64,000 nt of DNA from Mesostigma viride. Lineage: Eukaryota > Streptophyta > Mesostigmatophyceae > Mesostigmatales > Mesostigmataceae. The notes beneath the pieces are model-generated. The model worked only from the letters and a program-made list of their open reading frames with translations, was not told where the DNA came from and ran no database searches. Positions 10,376-22,180 of this stretch are shown one piece after another. Within the stretch, counting starts at the first letter, position 1. Every line of letters starts with the position of its first letter. The stretch is from contig RPFO01000503.1 in NCBI GenBank assembly GCA_009746045.1, forward strand, positions 1-64,000. The letters run 5' to 3'. Both the position numbers and the translations under genes were made by a program.

Positions 10376-10502
10376 TGAGGGCGGGGGTGGGGGCGGGGGC
10401 GGGGGCGGGGGCGGGGGCGGGGGCGGGGGCGGGGCGGGGGCGGGGGCGGGGGCGGGGGCGGGGGCGGGGGCGGGGGCGGGGGCGGGGGCAGGGGCAGGGA
10501 GG
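10376..10502. repeat. (GGGGGC)n tract in intron 11 of paralogue A
   Basis: About 20 copies of GGGGGC on the plus strand, hence a C-rich tract in the sense of the gene. It ends some 35 nt upstream of the exon 12 acceptor at 10342-10343. It replaces a normal polypyrimidine tract, and the G-rich strand could fold into G-quadruplexes. Confidence 0.9.
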
Positions 10503-11496
10503 GGCAGCAGAAACTCAGGCGCACAGGGGACCTTGATAGAACAATCTGGTCGAGTCACATAGGCAGGGTGGGGGGAGCGTGCCGGATGCACGGTGGATTG
10601 CAATGAGCATACATCCAACCCCATTTTACATATGAGGGTGTGCCTTGTGAAGCCGTAGGCCTGAGCACCCACCCCACCAATCTCTGACATCCAGATTCTA
10701 GGCAGATGATGGATGACAACAGAGAGATGACAGAGAGGAAATATAAAGAGATGACGAGTAGCCATACGGCTTCACAAGGCAACCTGTTTATCATGGTAAA
10801 TGATGATGATGCTGTACATCATGGTCCGACCGCCGCCAAGGGCGTACTTCGCTACATTTTCAACGCAGTTTTTCAACTCCATTCTAAGCCAAGATACAAC
10901 CCAGGAGAGCCGATGCTGGCCTTTTGAGCACGTGCCTGATTGCAAGATCTGCTGCATTTACGCGAGACAAGACGCGCGATGAAGGGTAGGCCAATTAAAA
11001 ACATAAGAAGGACGGGATGATGCTTCCAAGTCCGCAGCCAGCATATGAGCATGGTCCCCAGTCAAGCCGTCAAGAGAGGCTTTAAAAGGGATACAAAGCC
11101 TTGGAGCAAACAAAACGCCTTTTTTTTAAAAAACTAACTTGCACATCTACCTGATGAATACAGCGCCCTACGAAATGGAGCCACTTTGAAACAAAACTTC
11201 AACATCATGGACTTGCTCACCCATTGGAAGCACGTATCATGGTGGGGGCATTGGTGTAATAACCCACCTTGAGGTCAAACTTGCCCAACTCTTTGAAGCA
11301 CACGCCAGCCGGGCATGAACCCTTGATGCTCTCAAACAGGAGGTCATTGGCCAGCGTCTGGCCGCACGCCGCCGTGGCCGCGATTCTTGCCGCCCGGTTG
11401 ACAATCGGGCCAAAATAGGCGGCACGGCCGGTCGTCCGGTGAGGTTGCACGTCGCTCGCCACACCCAGGCAGAGTCATATTTGCAATCGCAGGCCC

Positions 11497-12717
11497 CTGC
11501 AATAGCATCATCGAACGAATCACATCATCCCGAAACAGCCACCAACAGGCTCTGGTTGTTTTGTTTTCTTTAAAGGGGGCACCATGATCACGGTATTGAC
11601 GCCTTAACCACTACAGCCATGGTTGGTCCTTAAAAAATGGGTCTATTTCAGCACCATTTTAGGCATATCAAGAGGCCCCGTTTGCCTTGCCGGCTCATTA
11701 GAACCCTGGCCAGGTGTCCAAACGTGGTAATCCAGGTGTGCACATGAAAGTACGCATGAACCTTTCAATCTAGTCCAAACGGAATCCTCACTAGTGAGCT
11801 ACAACCATAGCTTCTTCTGACAAAAACTCAGCTCGTTGAAGGGGCTCGAGTGAAACTCAGTCCTCGACAAAGAGTGAGTACAGATCAAGAGTCACGCAGG
11901 AGAAAAAAGTCATGTCTTAAACAGGCAACACGAGAGCGAGGCTACCTCAAGGGTCGATGCGCTGCCAGCCTCCCACTGTCCGCACATGTGGTCCAATGTG
12001 CCAAGAAAACTGTCGCGTTTACCCCAAATATGGGTGCCGGAGCACGTGTGACAGAAGAAAAGGGGGGGAGGACCACAAGGTCCAATGAATGGTGCCTCGC
12101 TGAGTGGGATGAAGAGCACATCTATCATCAGGGTCTTCCGTGCCCAGCATGCAGCCACCACGCAGTACATGGGGCTTCATGCACAGATAGATTGGCTGGT
12201 AAGTAAGTTAGTAAGAAAGAAAGAAAGTTACGTGCGTGAATCTGCGCTTGAGTCAGATTGGTACCCGCATCCTGCCAACAAGATTGGAAACCAGCCCCCA
12301 ATGGAAAAGGGGGTGCCCTGGCAAAGCCGTAGCCCCCCTGCTCTGTACCAGTCATCAGAAACAAATCCAAACTGTGCGAGCCACGAAATTTCGTGAACAC
12401 GAACGCACCAAGAGCATCGCCACCCCAAGAGCAGTCCAAAGCGATAGATGATCTAGAGAGTACTAGTGTACGAGTTGAATAGCTTATAGCTATTACTTTA
12501 TATCCGCCAACTACTGTTGGCAGACATCCTGCACAGGATGCCTGCTAACAGTAATTGGCGGATAAAAAGTAATAACTACAAGCTATTCAACTGTACAACA
12601 CGCAGCAAGTGCATCCAGCAAGGCCACAGCACCTGACAACCACGTCTTACCAATCTCCTAGCTACCAAAAAAGTGGATATGAGACACAATGTTGATAACC
12701 AGGCAAGATTATCACAC
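11497..12717. other. intron 10 of paralogue A, with a foldback MITE
   Basis: This intron has no gene. Besides the foldback element at 12472-12591 it holds unremarkable sequence. The short open frames on both strands lack recognisable domains. Confidence 0.5.
12472..12591. mobile_element. foldback/MITE-like element, about 120 bp
   Basis: The arms 12474-12531 and 12534-12591 are near-perfect inverted repeats, about 58 nt each with roughly seven mismatches and almost no loop. TGTAC occurs on both sides (12467-12471, 12592-12596) as a likely target duplication. A related fragment (TAGCTATTACTTTA) is seen at about 22172-22185. It has no coding capacity. Confidence 0.75.
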
Positions 12718-13208
12718 CTGAAGACCACCACGTCCGACTCCGGAGGTGATCCTACTCCATTTCCATCGGAGGACTTGAGGATTTCAGCGGCCAGCTCTTC
12801 CTCCAAGATTCGATCGGGCCAGGGGAGTGCCATCGCGTCGCGCTGTACTGTGATCGCGAACTGGGCTGCCTGGTCCGCTGACCGGAACGCCAGCAGAAAA
12901 TTGCCTTCCTTCTCCTCGCACTCGTAGCCATTGAACTGAGGAAACAAGCCCTGGACAAACGTTGTGAGTAGCTCGACAGACTCGTGGTAGTAGGGCACCC
13001 TGCGCAGCACCTTGGCACCGCCGATGTAGAGGAAGGCGATCACCACCGGCTCATTGGGCTGCTGGCCACGCACATAGTACCAGCTCCCTGGTGCGTCGAA
13101 GAAGGAGGGGCTGAGCTGGCGGGATTTCAGGGGCAAGAACGGGGCGCGCTTGGTCAGGGTCGGTGGGAGCACTTGAAGCAGGTGCACGCGAGGAAGATTC
13201 TCGCCCAC

Positions 13209-13992
13209 CTGCAGGGGGGGCAGGGGGCATTCGGTGTGGAATAGGGTCAGAAAGAGGACCTCTTGCCCAGCAAGGGTGGCTATGGTAGGGCTTGATATCT
13301 ACTTTTAACTCAATTCAGCTCCAAAGCACAGGTGGCTATGGTTAGGGTTTGGTATCCACTTTGATCTCAACGGGTGGCTACTGTTGTGACTTGATATGTA
13401 GTAGTATTTACTTTGAACTCCATGCGGCTCCCGAGATTGCCATGGACTGCCGACACAGCTATAACATGCAGCCGCGCAGGTATGTATGTAGACGGTGACC
13501 TTGAATCCATGCGCAGGCTTGCCTTTCAGCGTCCTGAACGATGCTTCTTCGTAGTAGAACGTGCCCTTCAAGGTCCTGAACAGCTGCTTCTTCGTAGCAG
13601 AACGTGCCTTTCAATGTCCTCAACAATGTTTCTTGGTGCCATCTCCATTCGCCGACCAAAGGAAGAGCACCGTCGGGCATAGCACGGGTGATACCCCCAA
13701 AGACATTCTGACTGACCAAACCCCAAGAAGACACGGAGGCTGACAATATACCTAACAAATGTGATTGGTGGCTGACCATGGATTTCCGCCCCCCATTCCC
13801 ACTCCCACTCCCCCTCCCCCTCCCCCCAAATCCCACCCACTCACCCATCAACTTCCAACCTCCACCGAATTTCGGAATCCCCTTCTCCCCCCCCCCCCTC
13901 CCCCCCCCTCCCCCCCCCCCCATCCCCCCCCCCCATCCCCCCCCCCCATCCCCCCCCCACCCCCCACCCCCCAAGCCCCCCCACCCCCATAC
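13209..13992. repeat. intron 9 of paralogue A: 70-bp tandem units and C-rich tract
   Basis: 13260-13420 holds about three decayed copies of a unit around GGTGGCTATGGTTAGGG. 13545-13625 repeats a unit around CTTCTTCGTAGCAGAACGTG. 13790-13985 is an almost pure C tract broken by single A or T; in gene sense it is a G-rich run starting straight after the donor of exon 9. Confidence 0.75.
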
Positions 13993-14683
13993 CTCATGAA
14001 GCCCCAGGTCGTGGCACACCACCGCGCCGTCATGAGTGCCCAGGGACTGCCAGGCAGACATGGAGATTAGCACCTGGCCGCCAGACAATGCTGCATCCTG
14101 GATCGCTTTTGTCACCTCCATGACCTCTCCCTGGTAATGCTGGCGCCCGTTGGCGTGGGTGGTGCACCTGTCCGGCTTCCCCATGTGGATGCCCATGCGC
14201 ACGCGCAGCCCCCTGTAAAGGACGGTTCCATCGGAAGATTTTTCCTCCTTGCCCGCGCCAAAGAAGAGCAGCTCGGGTGGCCAATCGGTGTGCCCCTCCT
14301 CAGCATACTTCTGGGCTTTCTTATGCTGCCAAGCGGGGGGCGCGACGGCATTGAACAGCGTCACAGGGAACAGCAGCGTGCGCTGGACCTCCATGGCCCA
14401 GCCCAGGGCATCTGCAGGATCGTGGAATATGAGGTAGAAGGAGTCGCCCTCCGTGTCGCTCTCGTAGCCGTGGTACTTGGGCAGGAGCATGCGGAGCACC
14501 TGGCCACGTTGGAGGGTTGTGTGGGGCCATGCAGGGGATGGGTGATACAGTGCCAACGTTTCAAAGGGGCCACGGTCTAACTCTGGTACTGTCATATTTT
14601 GGGTCTTCATTGCCCTTGCCTTCCAACTTCAAGGGCCTGGCCCAGTCACCATCACTGCACTGGTCTACCACCATAATACAGCC

Positions 14684-14944
14684 ATGCACTTAACATTCGT
14701 AACGGAGCGATTGTTGTCGCCACCTCTATTCCATGATATGACACCCTTATCCCTAATGTTGCCGCACTTACAAACACAGTGGATGGATGGATGGATTACC
14801 CGTGTCTCCTACCACCGTTCGGCAACCTGGCACCTTCATCCCTACGTAATGCTGCCGCACTCACATTGTAATGGATGGAGGACCTTTCTTTGCCTCTACA
14901 GTACTAGGACCTGGCGACTTCATCCCTAATCCTGCCGCACTCAC
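14684..14944 (-). repeat. tandem copies of the exon 8 donor junction in intron 8 (paralogue A)
   Basis: The sequence across the true donor (exon end CATCCACCACAAC, then GTGAGTGCGGCA) recurs downstream in the gene at about 14864 (ATCCATTACAAT, GTGAGTGCGGCA) and about 14780 (CCACTGTGTTT, GTAAGTGCGGCA). Each is followed by the same ATTAGGGATGAAG phrase. Spacing is about 80-90 bp, and the copies keep a usable GT donor. Confidence 0.8.
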
Positions 14945-15018
14945 GTTGTGGTGGATGGCCAGCGCCTGGCGCATGATGGTCGAGTTCCACTCCCACAGGC
15001 TCGTCGACCCTTCGATGT

Positions 15019-15570
15019 CTGTTTCATCAGTGCGGCATGTTGCAACCAGGAGGCGCAGGCCAGGGACTGTTTAGCTCAGACAGGTGAGCCGACGCGCAGA
15101 CATACCAACTAGTGGCGGACCCTTTGATGTCTGTTTCGTCAGCGTGGCACAGTACAATAAGGACAGCAAGCAGGTCAGGAAACTATTTCCAACAGGTGAA
15201 CCATGCAAGGATAGTCGCATCACCATTGGGCCCTTCAGTGTCTGCTCCATCCTGGCAATGATGGCTGGCAATGATGTAGAACAAGGCTCGTGGATCGCAT
15301 GTCCTAAGAACCCACAAAACAACCTTGATACAAGTCTGCTCCATCGATGTCGCATGCTACAATGTCATAAGAAATCAAAGGACAGTGGGTAGCATGTCTA
15401 CAGAACCCACAAAACAACCTTGATAAAAGTCTGCTGTAATAAGAAATGAAAGGACAGGGGGTAGCATGTCTACAGAACCCACAAAACAACCTTGATACAA
15501 GTCTGCTGTAATAAGAAATGAAAGGACAGGGGGTAGCATGTCTACAGAACCCACAAAATGCACTACGACA
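15019..15570 (-). repeat. decayed copies of the exon 8 acceptor, then 75-bp tandem repeats (intron 7, paralogue A)
   Basis: Just upstream of exon 8 (acceptor GATGAAACAG, exon ACATCGAAGGGTCGACG) there is a copy at about 15116-15150 (GACGAAACAG, ACATCAAAGGGTCC) and weaker copies at about 15222-15250 and 15333-15355. Beyond them, 15360-15560 is three near-identical 75-bp units around GGGTAGCATGTCTACAGAACCC. Confidence 0.7.
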
Positions 15571-16494
15571 TCTTCTCCCTCAGCATGCACCATGCGCCAG
15601 GGAAACGTGAATGGCATGTCCAACCCTGAAAACATGCTAGAGTATCTGCTCCCTCAATATGGCATGGCATGCGTGGGGGACAATTTATAGTATGCCCTTC
15701 ATTAGCTCCATCAAAACACAACCGACCATCTCTGGCGATAGCACAGGTGGGAGTCCATTGGAGCCAAGTCATCCAACCAACCACTTGGAAGCAATCCCTA
15801 GAACTTGCGACTGCAACCTAACCCAAGCGCGCATTCCTGACCCTTGCATACACCCCCGCACAAAGCCCCATGGACCATTTAAAGCCTGGCCCACAAGTCG
15901 ATGGCCTACATAATCGAGGGGTGGCCAGGTAGAACATGTTCATAGTAAGAGCTCATGCAGGATTATCCATTGATAGGAAGCAAGATGCAATAAAAGGAAG
16001 CAACAAGGTGGTAAGATGCAGGGGTTGAGGCAACACAGCCACCTCCCTGTGCTCCAGCGTCCAACGCAAAATCATCTTGTCACCTGTTCTCACATGTGGG
16101 CTAAGATCGGGCCTAGGATTCCATGGGCTGATGTAATGCTGGCGGCCACCCACTCACCTGTGATAATGGCCGCCACCCTACCCTTAGATATAATAGGTTA
16201 AGGGATCAGGGTTTAGGGTTTAAGGGATTTGGGGGTGTCACAAATTATTACTTAAATAAAAGTTGCAATGTTTTTAAAAACCTTATTATTTTATTAGGAT
16301 CGCCCAGCTAGGGTGCCAGGGTTAATGCCAGCAAGAAGCACATCCCCTAACCATGGCCATCACCCCACCCTTTAACATATTTCATGCAGTTCGAATATGA
16401 AGGTATGATTCCCTAAGATAGGTTACGCAGTTCGAGCATAGATAGGATTCTAATGACTCTTATAAACGCTGGCGGACATCCACCCGGCACCCAC
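15571..16494. other. remainder of intron 7 (paralogue A), with an exon 7 donor copy and telomere-like motif
   Basis: At about 16141-16180 the minus strand reads GCCATTATCACAG followed by GTGAGTG, a copy of the true exon 7 end and donor at 16495 (GCCGTAATCACAG, GTGGGTG). 16203-16235 contains GGGTTTAGGGTTTAAGGG, similar to TTTAGGG telomere repeats. No gene is seen. Confidence 0.6.
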
Positions 16495-17136
16495 CTGTGA
16501 TTACGGCAGTCACCCACTCCCCATGTTGCGGCGGCGCCCGTTTCCGCAAGAACTCCTCTACCGCCACGCGCTGGCGCCGGCGTTGGAGGCGGGACCAGAG
16601 AAAGAGCAGCAGCACCAACGCCAGCATAAGCACAACGAGCGTCACCCCCAGCGAGATCCACATCACGCGCAGCCTGTGGACTTTGCCGCTGTCATCCTCG
16701 GCGGGCGGGGCGATGGAGCAAAAGTCTCCTGACCAGCCCCCCACGCACTCGCACTGGCCCAGGGAACCCTGATAGGTCACGTTGGGGTTGTTTATATCTG
16801 CGGCGGTGGCACCCATCAGGAATTGGCACACACCGCGGCCTGAACAGACGGGGTTGTTCTCCCCTGCGCCTTTGGATTAGCCATACAGCGAGTTGTTTGT
16901 GCCTGACCCAGAACTGGGGTCCACGCAACCATCATGAGCGTCACACACTGGGTACAGCTTGCCGAAGATCTGCCTGCTAGTGGCCTCGCTGTAGGCCTGG
17001 GTTTCGCATGCGACGCGGGTCTGGAAGCTGGGCGGCAGGTGGGTCGCGCGGATGAGCCGCTCTGTGCAAACATGCCCCACCACACGCTCGCCTGTGTGCT
17101 GTTCCAGCGCGGCCAGGAGGGCAAGCAGGTAGGTTG

Positions 17137-17700
17137 ACAGGTAGGGCTGCGAGCGGTGGGGGGCGTATGTATTATCAACGGCAATGGTTGCGGGTATAAC
17201 ATGATCAGCAGGTAGCTGGACAGGTAGGGCTGCGAGCGGTGGGGGGCGTACGTATTATCAACGAATGAAGGCAATGGTTGCGGGTATAACATGATCAGCA
17301 GGTAGCTGGACAGGTAGGGCTGCGAGCGGTGGGGGGCGTACGTATTATCAACGAATGAAGGCAATGGTTGCGGGTATAACATGATCAGCAGGTAGCTGGA
17401 CAGGTAGGGCTGCGAGCGGTGGGGGGCGTATGTATTATCAACGAATGAAGGCAATGGTTGCAGGTATAACATGATTAGCAGGTTGGTGGACAGGTAGGGC
17501 TAGGAAGGGGCCATGCAGGGGCAAAAAACAAGCAACAAAGGCCATTCCAGGTTGCTTACGGTTAAGTAACAAGACAGTTAGCATGGAGGTGGACAGGTAG
17601 GGCTGCGGGGGGGTGGCCGGAAATAGAAGCGATTAGCCACAGCAACAGACGTCGTTGGTGTTGGTGTACGACAACGAGCGAGCAGACGGGCAGGTACGGC
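17137..17700 (-). repeat. 90-bp tandem array carrying the exon 7 acceptor (paralogue A)
   Basis: The junction GCTCGCAG followed by exon start CCCTACCTGTC is repeated at intervals of 83, 90, 90 and 90 bp (motif positions 17141, 17224, 17314, 17404, 17494), with more diverged copies near 17597 and 17694. The copy at 17146 continues into the long exon; the others have the acceptor and about 30 nt of exon-like sequence, then intron. This explains the repeated YLSSYLL-like short peptides readable there. Confidence 0.9.
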
Positions 17701-18835
17701 TGCAAGCATAGCCCGGCAATGGGACGAGGATGGGGAGAAATGGCTTGAAGCATCCATTTCATGAAAAAAAACTAGGGACTGAATGTAGCACTGACATCGT
17801 TGAATTAGAATGCAAGCCCTGCCTGTTAACTCTGGACAAATGCATGCAGCAACGGTACGCGGTATGCACGGAAACACGTTACTTGCATGCCTGCCAATTC
17901 CAAGCAATGTTGTAATGACTTATGGACAGGATGACTGCCAGCGAGGGAGCAGGAGTGTAAGCGGGGTGGATGAAAAGTGTTTTCCCTGCTGGCAGTGCCG
18001 TGGGTGACAGCCCTGCAAGCAGAGGTACTGGCATGGTGTAAATTCAAGCAGGTGAACACCTGTTCAACAACCTCCTGCCCAACACATTCCTATATGATGA
18101 AGTTCCAGAATGCCCTTATATTCTTCCTTTCCTCCCTTCCTCCCTCCCTCCCTCCCTCCCTCCCTCCCTCCCTCCCTCCCTCCCTCCCTCCCTCCCTCCC
18201 TCCCTCCCTCCCTCCCTCCCTCCCTCCCTCCCTCCCTCCCTCCCTCCCTCCCTCCCTCCCTCCCTCCCTCCCTCCCTCCCTCCCTCCCTCCCTCCCTCCC
18301 TCCCTCCCTCCCTCCCTCCCTCCCTCCTTCCCTCCCTTCCCCCATTTCCCATTCCTCCCATCCCCCATTTCCCATTCCTCCATTCCTTCCTGCATTACCT
18401 TAAGTCCTAGTCCCCACCTACTTTCCTACGTTCCTACACGAAAGCAAACAAAGTGTGTACAAGGTAAATGAGCCCACCGGAATACTTAGCCAAGCTGACA
18501 CCACGCCGATGGCCAGAAACAAGCTTAGATACTTCGGCAAGCTTAGATACTACGGCAAATGACAACCAATGACGATGCTAAGCACCCCACACAACTTGGG
18601 CCCACCTAGCTATCCAAGCAGTCTATCCGCAATTCTTCCACACCGGCCAGCTCTTAGAGGCAGCCTTATCCCCCCTGAAATATCGCCCCCCCCCCCTTGG
18701 TCATGAAAGCAACATATCCCCACCCAACTGATTATCCAAACAGCCCATCCGTGGCTACTCCCGGCTCCCCACCCTGAGGCTGTTATGGAGACCGTTTACA
18801 AGGCCCCTGTTTGCAATAATCCTGTCTACACTGTA
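17701..18835. repeat. intron 6 of paralogue A: (TCCC)n tract and decayed array copies
   Basis: 18128-18330 is about 50 copies of TCCC. 18600-18760 contains two weathered versions of the 85-bp unit that follows (CCACCTAGCTATCCAAGCA and CACCCAACTGATTATCCAAA), so the array once reached further. The sequence 17701-18120 shows nothing supportable. Confidence 0.75.
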
Positions 18836-20280
18836 CACCCACCTGATTATCCAAGCACCCCTTCAGTAGGTCTTCACCAGACTAAGTTATAAGCCAATCA
18901 CCCGTCATGCCATCTATCAACACCCACCTGAGGATCCAAGCACCCCTTCAGTAGGTCTTCACCAGACTAAGTTATAAGCCAATCACCCGTCATGCCATCT
19001 ATCAACACCCACCTGATTATCCAAGCACCCCTTCAGTAGGTCTTCACCAGACTAAGTTATAAGCTAACCACCCGTCATGCCATCTATCAACACCCACCTG
19101 AGGATCCAAGCACCCCTTCAGTAGGTCTTCACCAGACTAAGTTATAAGCTAACCACCCGTCATGCCATCCATCAACACCCACCTGAGGATCCAAGCACCC
19201 CTTCAGCAGGTCTTCACCAGACTAAGTTATAAGCTAACCACCCGTCATGCCATCTATCAACACCCACCTGATTATCCAAGCACCCCTTCAGTAGGTCTTC
19301 ACCAGACTAAGTTATAAGCTAACCACCCGTCATGCCATCTATCAACACCCACCTGATTATCCAAGCACCCCTTCAGCAGCTCTTCACCAGACTAAGTTAT
19401 AAGCTAACCACCCGTCATGCCATCTATCAACACCCACCTGATTATCCAAGCACCCCTTCAGTAGGTCTTCACCAGACTAAGTTATAAGCTAACCATCCGT
19501 CATGCCATCCATCAACACCCACCTGATTATCCAAGCACCCCTTCAGTAGGTCTTCACCAGACTAAGTTATAAGCTAACCACCCGTCATGCCATCTATCAA
19601 CACCCACCTGATTATCCAAGCACCCCTCCAGTAGGTCTTCACCAGACTAAGTTATAAGCTAACCACCCGTCATGCCATCTATCAACACCCACCTGATTAT
19701 CCAAGCACCCCTTCAGCAGGTCTTCACCAGACTAAGTTATAAGCTAACCACCCGTCATGCCATCTATCAACACCCACCTGATTATCCAAGCACCCCTTCA
19801 GCAGCTCTTCACCAGACTAAGTTATAAGCTAACCACCCGTCATGCCATCTATCAACACCCACCTGATTATCCAAGCACCCCTTCAGCAGGTCTTCACCAG
19901 ACTAAGTTATAAGCTAACCACCCGTCATGCCATCTATCAACACCCACCTGATTATCCAAGCACCCCTTCAGTAGGTCTTCACCAGACTAAGTCATAAGCT
20001 AACCACCCGTCATGCCATCTATCAACACCCACCTGATTATCCAAGCACCCCTTCAGCAGCTCTTCACCAGACTAAGTTATAAGCTAACCACCCGTCATGC
20101 CATCTATCAACACCCACCTGATTATCCAAGCACCCCTTCAGTAGGTCTTCACCAGACTAAGTTATAAGCTAACCACCCGTCATGCCATCTATCAACACCC
20201 ACCTGATTATCCAAGCACCCCTTCAGTAGGTCTTCACCAGACTAAGTTATAAGCTAACCACCCGTCATGCCATCTATCAA
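18836..20280 (-). repeat. 17 x 85 bp minisatellite, each unit containing the exon 6 end and its donor site
   Basis: Exactly 17 units of 85 bp run from 18836 to 20280 and abut the real exon 6 end. 40 bp of each unit equals the exon/intron junction at 20281-20320: 33 nt of exon, then GTGGGTG. The other 45 bp (around ACTAAGTTATAAGC) is intron sequence. Units differ by a few substitutions only, and some (near 19374, 19799, 20054) match the exon perfectly across CAGCAGCTCTTC. All units keep the GT. Confidence 0.95.
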
Positions 20281-22008
20281 CACCCACCTGATTATCCAAG
20301 CACCCCTTCAGCAGCTCTTCCCCCGGCACGTGTCCCAGCCGCGCAAACGCCTGAAACTCCTGCTTGGTGCACTGATGCATGATGAGGCCGACAGGGGGCC
20401 GTGACGGCTGCGTCTTCTGCAACTCCTGAAGGACAGGCAACACCTCTTGCAAACTGAAGGGCCCCAGCGAAATCGACACCACCATGTCAGGAGGCGGGAT
20501 GTCAGTGGACAACCGCTCCGTGACGGCCGGCAGATAGTCCAGTGGAGACACTCCATTGAAGAGCTGCAGGGACCGAGGTAGGAACGGCACCGGATGCAAC
20601 CCAGTCACGTGCTCTGATTAATGGGAGGGGAGTGTCGCGGTAAAGCAGTTTCTCACGTTTAAGCACACAGTTCTAGTGCGATGGAAACGAGCTCAGAGTG
20701 GCAGGGTGGCCCACCAAACTGGATGGTGGACAAGGTCCACCACGGTGCAGTATTACTATGGCCTAAGACTGACCCAGGTATCTTAGCTTCTTGTCCCGCC
20801 ATGCAACGCATTCAGCGGGATCCAGTGTCCCACCACCTTGAGTTTGGTCACAAACCAAGGCGAGTTTCGCAAACTGTCCACAGTCCCACTGACAGCGGGA
20901 GTTTTGTGTCCCACCTGCAAGAATGCAGTCCCACCAATCTCCATCCAGGGTCCCATCAAAGTGAGCTGCCACTCTGCATGCTCAAAACAAACGCGAACGG
21001 CCTCCATGCCTTGTCGTCATACATGACTGGCAAGAATGTGAAACGTGCATATTGGGACAGGAGAACTCGACGGTGTGATGCACAGGACAGCAAAATGGAA
21101 GCCCCTGCCGCCCAGTGCCCTGAACAAACTTATCCCGCATCTTTCCTCCGTCGCAATAGACAGTCATTTCCCCCCTCCATCACCGCACCGTCCAAGACTG
21201 AGCACTGCAGCAGTGGAGACACTAGCCTAGCAGTATGCTTTACAAAACAAACAAAACAGTAAAGGGTAAGACATTGTTACAATTATCATGCACCTGCACG
21301 ACGGTCCTATGTCTGGAAAGCGCCTCCTCCTCAGCGCCCGCTGGCTTCTGCCAGCTGAGTGGTTAGTTAAGAAGCTCACGCGGGTGGTTGCTGATTTCCC
21401 GTTTACTCTCCTAACCACACCCGCCTACGCCATCTGTTTGCTGCCGCCTGAGCTTTTGGTTATTAAGATCGTGTGCTACTCCCCTATTCTCACCCACCTG
21501 CGCCGTGTGGTTGCTGCCCGGTGCCACGAACAGCGACCACGCGCCCGTGCGTTGACTCGCATTACCATGCATCGTCAACGGCCAATCCCACGTGCCATCT
21601 GGGTACTGGTATGACGTCCCCACCACGCCTGCGACCATGCCTTCCAAAATCTTCCACGCCCAAGGGAAGAAAGGGACCACGTTCACCCCAAGGGCATGCT
21701 CATACCCCAACTGGACCGCATAGCGGGCAATCAGATACCCCCCGGCCCAGCAATTGGCGCCCACAAAGGTACGAGCGCCCACGGAAGCCAGTACTCCCGC
21801 GGTGGCGTTCGGGGGCCCCTGCGCCTGCATGAGCCCCAAGTAGAGGGGTTTCCCCGTGTTGGTGAGGGCCCGCAGCGCGGACGACACGCGCGGAATATCG
21901 AGGAACATGGTGTCTAGGCTGATGGCGCCGTGCCACTGGGAGGTGCTGTTGGTCACCTCAGCGATCTCAGCGATGAGAGTGTCATAGTCGGCTTCCGGCT
22001 GGATGTTC

Positions 22009-22180
22009 CTGAAATAGTGAGAAACACCAGAATACAAGCACTGCTGGTATTGATGGTCATGATAACATGATCTCAGTGAGGAGCGAGACATAGAGGCCTC
22101 GGGTTCAATATCCCTGGCATAGCAATTAATACCACAGTACAAACTTTTGCATATGTACCACTATTTAACGTTAATAGCTA
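22009..22180 (-). repeat. duplicated acceptor region of exon 5 (paralogue A)
   Basis: The true junction is CTATTTCAG then GAACATCCAGCCGGAAGCC at 22008. About 105 bp upstream in gene sense (near 22115) the minus strand reads CTATGCCAG then GGATATTGAACCCGAGGCC. The upstream 20 nt (GTGGTATTAATTGC versus TGGTGTTTCTCAC) also align. One old tandem duplication of the acceptor plus exon edge explains it. Confidence 0.75.

Noticed and set aside
13459-14610. Single long minus ORF around cyclase exon 9
   Set aside because: Only 13993-14499 aligns with paralogue B; the rest is intron read through, including a glycine-rich translation of the C tract.
18836-20280. Regular direct repeats considered as a CRISPR array
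   Set aside because: The units are contiguous with no variable spacers, lie in a eukaryotic intron and derive from the exon 6 junction.
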